From: Scatophagus argus | Taxonomy: Eukaryota > Chordata > Actinopteri > Scatophagidae | Assembly (NCBI RefSeq): GCF_020382885.2 | Contig: NC_058504.1 | Coordinates: forward strand, 12,783,019-12,847,018 | Length of the DNA: 64,000 bases | Reading direction: 5' to 3' | In this document: piece by piece, positions 56,140 through 64,000 of the stretch | How positions within the stretch are numbered: position 1 is the first letter of the stretch | Layout: every line of letters begins with the position of its first letter | The notes under the pieces: generated by a model | What the model was told of the DNA's origin: nothing | What the model saw: only the letters and a program-made list of their open reading frames with translations | The model's database searches: none | Program-made: the position numbers and the translations under genes

Positions 56140-57688
56140 CACTATATGGACAAAAGAATTGGGACACCCGAACGTTTCGGCAACAGGGGCTTTAATGGCA
56201 TCAAAACACACACAGCTTTGCAGCTATAACAGATCCCACTCTTCTGGGAAGGCTTTCCACAAGATTTTGGACTTTTTCTGTGGGAATTTTTGCCCATTGC
56301 CCATTTGCCCATGCTGTGGAGCTTCTGTGAGGTCAGGCTCTGATGTTGGACCAAAAGGCTTGGCTCACAATCTCTGTTCCAGGTCATTCCAGAGGTGCTT
56401 GATGGGGTTGAGGTCAGGACTCTGTGGAACCAGTCAAGTTCTTCCACACCAAACTTGTTTTTATGGACTTTGCTTTGTGCATTGGGGCACAGTCATGCTG
56501 GAATAGAAAAGGTCCTTCCCCAAACTGTTGCCACAACGTTGAAAGTATAGCACTGTCCAAAATGTCTTGGTATGCTGAAGAATTAAGATTTCCCTTCAGT
56601 GGAAGTAAGGGGCCAAACAGCGACTTCTGCTGGAGACAAACCTGCATGTCTGAGCTGTTCTCACATTGAGCAACGAGAGATACAGTGAGATGTTGTTTCT
56701 CGGGAGGACAAATCGCGATCAAAACATTAGAAATGTCTTGTATGTATTTTGTGTTCAGATGCGGAGTAAATACTGGACAAATGTGTTCATGATGTGGGTT
56801 TAAACTCCTTTGTCACGAGCTCACAACTCGATCATAGTAGGCCAATTCTCCTCAGACATACCATTCTGTTGTGTTCAGCCAGGTTTTCCTTTATAGTTAT
56901 AAAATAAGGAGCTCTGGCCTACAGAATTGTGAAGTGAGAGACAAAACATCGGACAGCGCCCATGGTCGAACCCACCAGTCCGCGGCCCGTTGGATTGAAA
57001 CTTCTGGGTAAGAAGTAACCATTGAGCTAAACCGATGCAACTGATTTACAGCTACAGTTTGTATAAGTATGTGTCACTGCACTTGCTGATGACTGGCTTG
57101 TCTGTTCAAATGTAAGCAATGCATCAAGAACTGCGCGTTGATTCAGCATAGAGCAAATGGACACAGAAAACAAACAGAAAAGTGAAACGAGCTCTTCGTC
57201 TGATAATATAAAAGTAGGTTTACACGGCGGGAGGCGGGGACAGGTGAGTCACTCACTGATCTGGTCGACAACAGACCTTTCGGTTTGTTTTGCTCGCTGA
57301 TTGGTAAACGAAATGAATGTGAGTGAGCAGTTACAGCTGGATGAGAAGGATCAGCCTATTGAGTTTGTCACAATAATAAACACTGAAAAGACTTTTATTT
57401 GCCGTTTCATTTTTAATTTTATCTTCATTCTTCTTCCTTTTATCATTATTATGATTATTATTAGTAGTAGTAGTAGCGTTATTATTATTGCGTTATGTAG
57501 GTCTGTTTATATCTTTCAAGGTTTTCTGTAGTCCTAAAAGTAGGGAGTGGAAGTACCCGGATTGAGTCTGGAATGACGTCATGTTAGGGACATAAAAGAC
57601 GTTTTGTCACGTTGATACAGAACACCCACTACGTGGAACCCAATCCCTGATAAATGGCCCCATCCCAATATTTTTGTCTACACAATGT
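56140..57688 (-). mobile_element. Tc1-like transposon remnant carrying foreign sequence
   Basis: The left terminal repeat CACTATATGGACAAAAG and adjoining decayed transposase C-terminus (minus strand, FLFQHDCAPMHKAKS) run to about 56613. A sequence matching the opposite terminal repeat (tttttgtctacacaatgta) appears at 57662-57688. The 1.05 kb between them is not transposon but the first copy of the tandem module described separately. Confidence 0.6.
56946..57038 (-). other. tRNA-like relic, copy 1 (also 58672-58764 and 60321-60414)
   Basis: On the minus strand GCATCGG pairs with CCGATGT across 93 nt, TAGCTCAATGG resembles an A box and GGTTCGACC a B box. ACTTC/GAAGT closes a 7-nt loop TTACCCA like an anticodon arm. 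The D arm is short and the T arm pairs poorly, so a working tRNA is unlikely. In copy 3 the anticodon stem is lost. Confidence 0.45.
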
Positions 57689-57716
57689 AATTGTAGTTAA
57701 CAAAGTATGGCAAGCC

Positions 57717-58043
57717 TGTCCGTCCATTTTCTATACTGCTTATCGCGGGGGAGCTGGAGCCTATCCCAGCTGACTACGGGCGAAAGGCGGGGTACACCCT
57801 GGACTGGTCGCCAGTCAATCGCAGGGCCAACACACAAAGACAGACAACCACACACTCGGGATAATGTAGTGTAGCCAATTAACTTAATGTGCACGTTTTT
57901 GGTATTGTGGGAGGAAGCCGGAGTACCCGGAGAAAACCCACGCAGGCACAGGGAGAACATGCAAACTCCACATAGAAGGGCGCAGACCGGGATTCGAACC
58001 TTGAACCCTCTTGCTATGAGGCGACAGTGCTAACCACTGCACA
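57717..58043 (-). mobile_element. tRNA-derived SINE, copy in repeat unit 1
   Basis: Minus-strand head GTGGTTAGCACTGTCGCCTC (A-box region) and GGTTCGAATCCCGGTC (B box), a body with GTTTGCATGTTCTCCCTGTG, and a tail GATAAGCAGTATAGAAAATG. It was copied with the surrounding unit rather than inserted twice, since flanks match those of 59417-59757. Confidence 0.75.
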
Positions 58044-59416
58044 ACCACAAGTCTATACTTGCATAAAATGATCCATTAAGATGGCCTAACGGTTTAAAAA
58101 CAACAAATAAAACCACAGTGCTTGTAATGACAAGTGGAAAACAGGACTTTACCGGACATTTTATAGTGTAGAGGGAAATGCCAGTCACAAAGGCCTGTTT
58201 AAAATGAAAAAAACAAAACAATAAACAATAATAATAACAAAGCAGGCCGTTACAGTTTACTGATTCACGCGCTTGAAATAAGTCCGCTCATTTTGTTTTC
58301 ATCGATGCAAGTTAAATAAACTTGAAAACGTTGAGCCACGTTACAGCGACTTCTGCTGGAGACAAACCTGCATGTCTGAACTGTTCTCACAGTGAGCAAC
58401 GAGAGATACAGTGAGATGTTGTTTCTCGGGAGGACAAATCGCTATCAAAACATTAGAAATGTCTTGTATGTATTTTGTGTTCAGATGCGGAGTAAATACT
58501 GGACAAATGTGTTCATGATGTGGGTTTAAACTCCTTTGTTACGAGCTCACAACTAGATCATAGTAAGCTATTTCTCCTCAGACATACCATTCTGTTGTGT
58601 TCAGCCAGGTTTTCCTTTATAGTTATAAAATAAGAAGCTCTGGCCTACAGAATTGTGAAGTGAGAGACAAAACATCGGACAGCGCCCATGGTCGAACCCA
58701 CCAGTCCGCGGCCCGTTGGATTGAAACTTCTGGGTAAGAAGTAACCATTGAGCTAAACCGATGCGGCTGACGTACAGCTACAGTTTGTATAAGTATGTGT
58801 CACTGCACTTGCTGATGACTGGCTTGTCTGTTCAAATGTAAGCAATGCATCAAGAACTGCGCGTTGATTCAGCATAGAGCAAATGGACACAGAAAACAAA
58901 CAGAAAAGTGAAACGAGCTCTGATAATATAAAAGTAGGTTTACACGGCGGGAGGCGGGGACAGGTGAGTCACTCACTGATCAGGTCCACAACAGACCTTT
59001 CGGTTTGTTTTGTTCGCTGATTGGTAAACGAAATGAATGTGAGTGAGCAGTTACAGCTGGATGAGAAGGATCAGCCTATTGAGTTTGTCACAATAATAAA
59101 CACTGAAAAGACTTTTATTTGCCGTTTCATTTTTAATTTTATCTTCATTCTTCTTCCTTTTATCATTATTATGATTATTATTATTAGTAGTAGTAGCGTT
59201 ATGATTATTGCTTTATGTAGGTGTGTTTATATCTTTCAAGGTTTTCTGTAGTCCTAAAGGTAGGGAGTGGAAGTACCTGGATTGAGTCTGGAATGACGTC
59301 ATGTTAGGGACGTAAAATACGTTTTGTCACGTTGATACAGAACATCCACTACGTGGAACCCAACCCAATGTTTTTGTCTACACAATGTAATTGTGGTAAA
59401 CTAAGCATGGCAAGTC

Positions 59417-59757
59417 TGTCCCTCCATTTTCTATACCGCTTATCGCGGGGGAGCTGGAGCCTATCCCAGCTGACTACGGGCGAAAGGCGGGGTACACCCT
59501 GGACTGGTCGCCAGTCAATCGCAGGGCCAACACACAAAGACAGACAACCACACGCTCACATCTAGGGACAATAGCCAATTAACTGTACTTACAACTTAAT
59601 TGTAGCCAATTAACTTAATGTGCATGATTTTGGTATTGTGGGAGGAAGCGGGAGTACCCGGAGAAAACCCACGCAGGCACAGGGAGAACATGCAAACTCC
59701 ACATAGAAGGGCGCAGACCGGGATTCGAACCTTGAACCCTCTTGCTATGAGCGACCA
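59417..59757 (-). mobile_element. tRNA-derived SINE, copy in repeat unit 2
   Basis: Same element and same flanks as 57717-58043, with a small deletion at the head and an extra duplicated stretch near 59580-59620. Confidence 0.75.
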
Positions 59758-60985
59758 CAAGTCTATATGTGCATAAAATGATCCATTAAGATGGCCTAAC
59801 GGTTTAAAAACAACAAATACAACCACAGTGCTTATAATGACAAGTGAAAAACAGGACTTTACCGGGCATTTTATAGTGTAGAGGGAAATGCCAGGTCAGT
59901 ACAGATTACTGATTCACGCGCTTGAAATAAGTCCGCTCATTTTGTTTTCATCGATCCAAGTTAAATAAACTTGAAAACGTTGAGCCACGTTACAGCGACT
60001 TCTGCTGGAGACAAACCTGCATGTCTGAACTGTTCTCACAGTGAGCAACGAGAGATACAGTGAGATGTTGTTTCTCGGGAGGACAAATCGCGATCAAAAC
60101 ATTAGAAATGTCTTGTATGTATTTTGTGTTCAGATGCGGAGTAAATACTGGACAAATGTGTTCATGATGTGGGTTTAAACTCCTTTGTCACGAGCTCACA
60201 ACTCGACCATAGTAGGCCAATTCTCCTCAGACATACCATTCTGTTGTGTTCAGCCAGGTTTTCCTTTATAGTTATAAAATAAGGAGCTCTGGCATACAGA
60301 ATTGTGAAGTGAGAGACAAAACATCGGACAGCGCCCATGGTCGAACCCGTTAGTCCGCGGCCCATTGGATAGAAACGTTGACTGTAAGAAGTAACCATCG
60401 AGCTAAACCGATGCAGCTGATATACAGCTACGGTTTGTATAAGTATGTGTCACTGCACTTGCTGATGACTGGCTTGTCTGTTCAAACGTCAGCGATGCAT
60501 CAAAAACCACGCGTTGATTCAGCATAGAGCAAATGGACACAGAAAGCAAACAGAAAAGTGAAACGAGCTCTGATAATATAAAAGTAGGTTTACACGGCGG
60601 GAGGCGGGGACAGGTGAGTCACTCACTGATCAGGTCGACAGGTCGACAACAGACCTTTCGGTTTGTTTGTTCGCTGATTGGTAAACGAAATGAATGTGAG
60701 TGAGCAGTTACAGCTGGATGAGAAGGATCAGCCTATTGAGTTTGTCACAATAATAAACACTGAAAAAGCTTTTATTTGCTGTTTCATTTTTAATTTTATC
60801 TTCATTCTTCCTCCTCTTATCATTATTATGATTATTACTAGTAGTAGTGGTGTAGTTATTATTATTGCTTTATGTAGGTGTGTTTATATCTTTCAAGATT
60901 TTCTGCAGTCCTAAAGGTAGGGAGTGGAAGTACCCGGATTGAGTCTGGAATGACGTCATGTTAGGGACGTAATGTCACGTTGATA

Positions 60986-62998
60986 CAGAACATCCACTAG
61001 GGGGAGCTAAAGATCAATAAATGCCCGAGGTACAATTTCTACCAATCAGCCTGTCAGTCTGTTTCCTGGACTGATATGCATATAAGTAAGTAATCACGAT
61101 AGATACATACACACATTAGTACATAAGACAACAAAACACAATGCTGTGATGAAAAGGGGGTTGAGGTGACTTCCACCTGCAATTAGCCTCACCTCATCAC
61201 CTCATCTGTCTGGTGTGTCACCGTCTAATATCTATCAGAGGAGACCAACAGAAAGACAGAGAGAGAGAGAGATGTACAAGTTAGAGGAAATGTGGGAGGT
61301 CACACAAGATAAAGAGGTAGGTGTGAGAAATAATAGGGGAGGGCCGGGGCGGGTTAGGCAGGTGAAAGGAGATAAGAGTCAAAACAAAACAAAAAAAGTC
61401 ATGAGACACACAGTAGCCAACCAAGTGGTGGTAGGTGATAGGAAAATGAAGAGCACGGATAGGGGAAAGGAGAGGGAGGAAAAAGAGGGAAAAAGAGAGG
61501 ATAGAGGGTTTCGTCCACATGCTCCTCAGCTGTGTAAACTGAAGGTCTCTGCTGCTTCTCGGATTCCCCTGAAGAAGGGGGATATTTATAGGAGGCTGGC
61601 AGTTGCAGTGAAAGGACCCTTGCTCTGTCACACCCACTAATATTATTATTATTACTTTATATGTGCAAAAATGGAAAATGTCAGCAACCTGAGAGGCCTG
61701 CAGAGACAGTGCGTGCATGTACTGTGTCTCATTCCCTGTTAGTGTATGCGTATCCTCATGTTTGTGAGAAACTGTCTGCTGGAGAGACATAGCATTTATA
61801 TGAAACTGGGAAAAAAGAAAGAAGCGAGAAGACAGAATTAGAGAAAGAACATTAAAAACAGGGAGAAGTTGGCATGTATGGAGGGGTGTAACCTGATCTA
61901 CTGAACTTATTAGAGCTGTCAAAGAGTGAGAGAAAGGAGAGAGTGAGGGAAAAAGAGAAAGAGAGGTGGAGCAGGGCTAGACAGACACAGACATGAGCAC
62001 ATATTCCAGCTCCAGATTATAAGATTCCCGCAAGTTGCAGACGTGTTGAAACAGACTACACACACACACACACACATTCACCTGGTAACAGATGCAAACT
62101 TAGGCACACATGCAGAAACACAAACAGTCTGATAGACATAACAGACGTGCACGCGCATGCACACATGCTGGAAAGAGAGGAAATTCCTGAGCGAACAGGT
62201 GGGAGTGGCGATAGCGATCTATCAGGATGACTTTGATCTTCCTCATGCCTCTGTCACCACTGTTGAAATACACAGGACGGATCAGGCTGGCCTCCAAATA
62301 GTCAGAATGTGCATGCGCATGCCAAGATGTAACACCAGTATCATGCCAAAATACGTGCAAAATGAAACAGAAGTTTTGACGCAGTGAGTGCACATCAGGT
62401 TGTTTGTGCACACTGAAAGTAAGTAGAAACGCATAATAAGTATTGCAGTGCTCACTGTTTACGTACCCACACTGCCTTGTCAGACAGAAAAACAGTGGCA
62501 TCACTTTTCTTGAGTGCTTTGACCAGTGAGAGATCTGAAGGGGGCGGTGTTGAGAAAAGCTCCACAGGCTTCAGTTTGATCTACACCTGAAACATTACAA
62601 ATGACTTCCTGGGAATGTTTGGTCGAGTTAGGTGAAAAAAAAAAAACCCCCAGCAACAGCCGTCATTAGTGTAAATACAGTTCCATTTAATCATTTTGTG
62701 TTTTGGGTTTTCTTGTGATTTGTCAACGAGATGATCTGAGATTTGACAGAGAGAAGAAAAACATGAGGAAGGAAGAGAGGAGGGAGACAGAGAGGAGACG
62801 GAGACATGGCTCTGGCACAACTGCAGTGTCTACTGAGGACAGAAGTCAAAGCTCAAGTGTGTGTGAGTTTGTTTGCGCGCATGTGTGTGCATGTGTCCTC
62901 AGGGTGACCTAAACCTTAGGGCATATTAAACAAAATCATTCAGGACAATGTCTCGTCACAAGGAAGAAAATACCCTAATGTCCACAGCATCAGCCAAG

Positions 62999-63061
<63 letters not shown>

Positions 63062-64000
63062 GGTGGGTGAGTGCCAAGGCTGAGATGAGAGCGGAGAACC
63101 CCTGCCTTAGGGGCCATAAAGACGGTTGATTGACAAGTCACGTGAACATAAATGTGCCTATGTAACCCTCTCCATACCAAATCCTCATAATCACACCTCT
63201 TCTCCTCTTTAGTCCCTCTTCTCCACCTGCCCCTGCCTCCACCCCAAACATCCATGCTTCCTCCACTTCTCTATTTCCTCCAGGCGTTTTTTTTACTGGG
63301 AAGCGGGTTTATATTAATGACCCCCTCGGTAATTAGCTACTTTAAAGCATAAAAAGTCATGAATGGAGTCCTGCCCATGAACAGGTTTGCACATAAACAC
63401 GTTGGTCAGCTTGCAGAGCGTGCTGCGTGGCCAAAACACAAGGAGCAATTGAGAAAACATGCAAGGAGGAAAAAACTCAATCGTGACGGAAACCGTTAGC
63501 AGAAATTATTCATTTCCCTCCTTTTTTATGTTTTCCTTGTGCTGACTGTACACCCCTCCCTCTCCCCAGTCTCCCTCTTTCACTCACTCTTTCCCCGTTG
63601 CACATTCCTCTCCGTTTTGCATATCTCTTACCCCCCCCTGCACTATACCTCACCATTTCTGAACAACTTTCCTTCCCCCTCTCATTCTCTTTTTCATTCT
63701 CTCACTCTCTCTTCCTCTCTCCACCTCATTCCCGCCCTCCCTTCACTACCTGACATTGTGGCTCAATGCCCAATGAGTCACACCTCTGCTAAAATCATCA
63801 GAGATGGAAGGAGGGAGGAGGGAGCGAAAGAAAGAAATCGTCAGGGAGAGAGAAAAAGCAGGAGAGTATGACAGAGAGAAAAATATAGAAAATAAAAATG
63901 GGAGGAGAGAAAGCTAGAGAGGCAGAAAGAGGGAGCCTCCGGGGAGAGAAAGAGCATAGAGTGCGTTTAACTTTTTGACTCCAGTAGTCAGTGTGTGCTT
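60986..64000. other. Low-complexity right flank, no gene seen
   Basis: Purine-rich patches (61.20-61.52, 61.92-61.97, 63.80-63.95 kb), a pyrimidine-rich stretch (63.54-63.74 kb) and CA/GT tracts. The segment 63.29-63.46 kb has TTAATGACCC, GGTAATTAGC and similar motifs that could mark a conserved enhancer. Open frames here follow the base bias and look non-coding. Confidence 0.5.
63001..63068. repeat. (GT)n-(GGGT)n microsatellite
   Basis: Long uninterrupted GT run followed by GGGT tetranucleotides. Confidence 0.95.

Larger units (their letters stand above)
56618..60985. repeat. Tandem triplication, unit 1.65-1.73 kb
   Basis: Three copies of a roughly 1-kb module begin at 56618, 58344 and 59993 with CAGCGACTTCTGCTGG and end after GAATGACGTCATG. 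The first two are followed by a terminal-repeat remnant, a SINE and about 250 bp of shared flank before the next copy begins. Each module has a GC box, AP-1 site (TGAGTCA), inverted CCAAT (ATTGG), a short open frame MNVSEQLQLDEKDQPIE with an (ATT)n tract, and a full CRE (TGACGTCA). Confidence 0.85.

Noticed and set aside
57301-60914. MNVSEQLQLDEKDQPIE short frame in three copies as a possible gene
   Set aside because: It runs into an (ATT)n microsatellite whose length differs between copies, and has no recognisable domain. Kept only as part of the repeat description.
61215-61640. Plus-strand open frame of 141 codons
   Set aside because: Composed of purine-rich low-complexity sequence (Glu/Arg/Lys-rich); the opposite strand is equally open. 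It looks like base bias, not a gene.

Overview
This window looks like a ray-finned (teleost) fish genome carrying part of a clustered protocadherin locus. The evidence is very long uninterrupted cadherin exons in tandem, all on the minus strand, together with fish-type interspersed repeats: Tc1-like DNA transposon remnants, a tRNA-headed SINE and a 'GTACTTAAGTA' repeat. Transcription runs from high to low coordinates. Eleven large protocadherin exons are present. Each encodes a signal peptide, six cadherin (EC) repeats, one membrane span and the start of a cytoplasmic tail.

Layout, in the direction of transcription. About 52.2-46.06 kb holds a self-contained four-exon protocadherin gene of 1,004 codons, with its own three small downstream exons and a tail motif FSTFGKKRR. 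It resembles alpha-C/delta-type protocadherins. About 37.9-16.4 kb holds seven tandem variable exons (group B, cytoplasmic segment ending ...STLQ). About 8.75-1 kb holds three variable exons (group A, ending ...TSEE); the last runs off the left edge. All ten array exons end in a phase-0 splice donor, so each is expected to be joined to shared constant exons. I find no recognisable constant exon inside the window; they presumably lie beyond position 1. The array is therefore a promoter-choice system, with one alternative first exon per transcript and a common cytoplasmic end.

Within each group the 3' part of the exon is almost identical between copies while the EC1-EC3 part differs. This is the pattern of regional gene conversion known for fish protocadherins. 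Each array exon has, upstream of its start codon, a related short element with a core like GGTGGCGCTGTT, always oriented with transcription. Three copies have a TATA box about 50 bp downstream of it. This matches the CTCF-bound CGCT-box promoters of mammalian protocadherins. Further CTCF-like motifs lie at 38.73, 43.41, 44.34 and 54.98 kb.

Outside the protocadherins: a damaged copy of a multi-copy fish gene (41.2-42.6 kb); Tc1-like remnants (38.8 and 56.1 kb); a 1.65-1.73 kb tandem triplication at 56.6-61.0 kb whose unit carries GC, AP-1, CCAAT and CRE sites plus a tRNA-like relic; a perfect 22-bp hairpin at 10.9 kb; and many microsatellites. From 52.2 to 64 kb I see no protein-coding gene.
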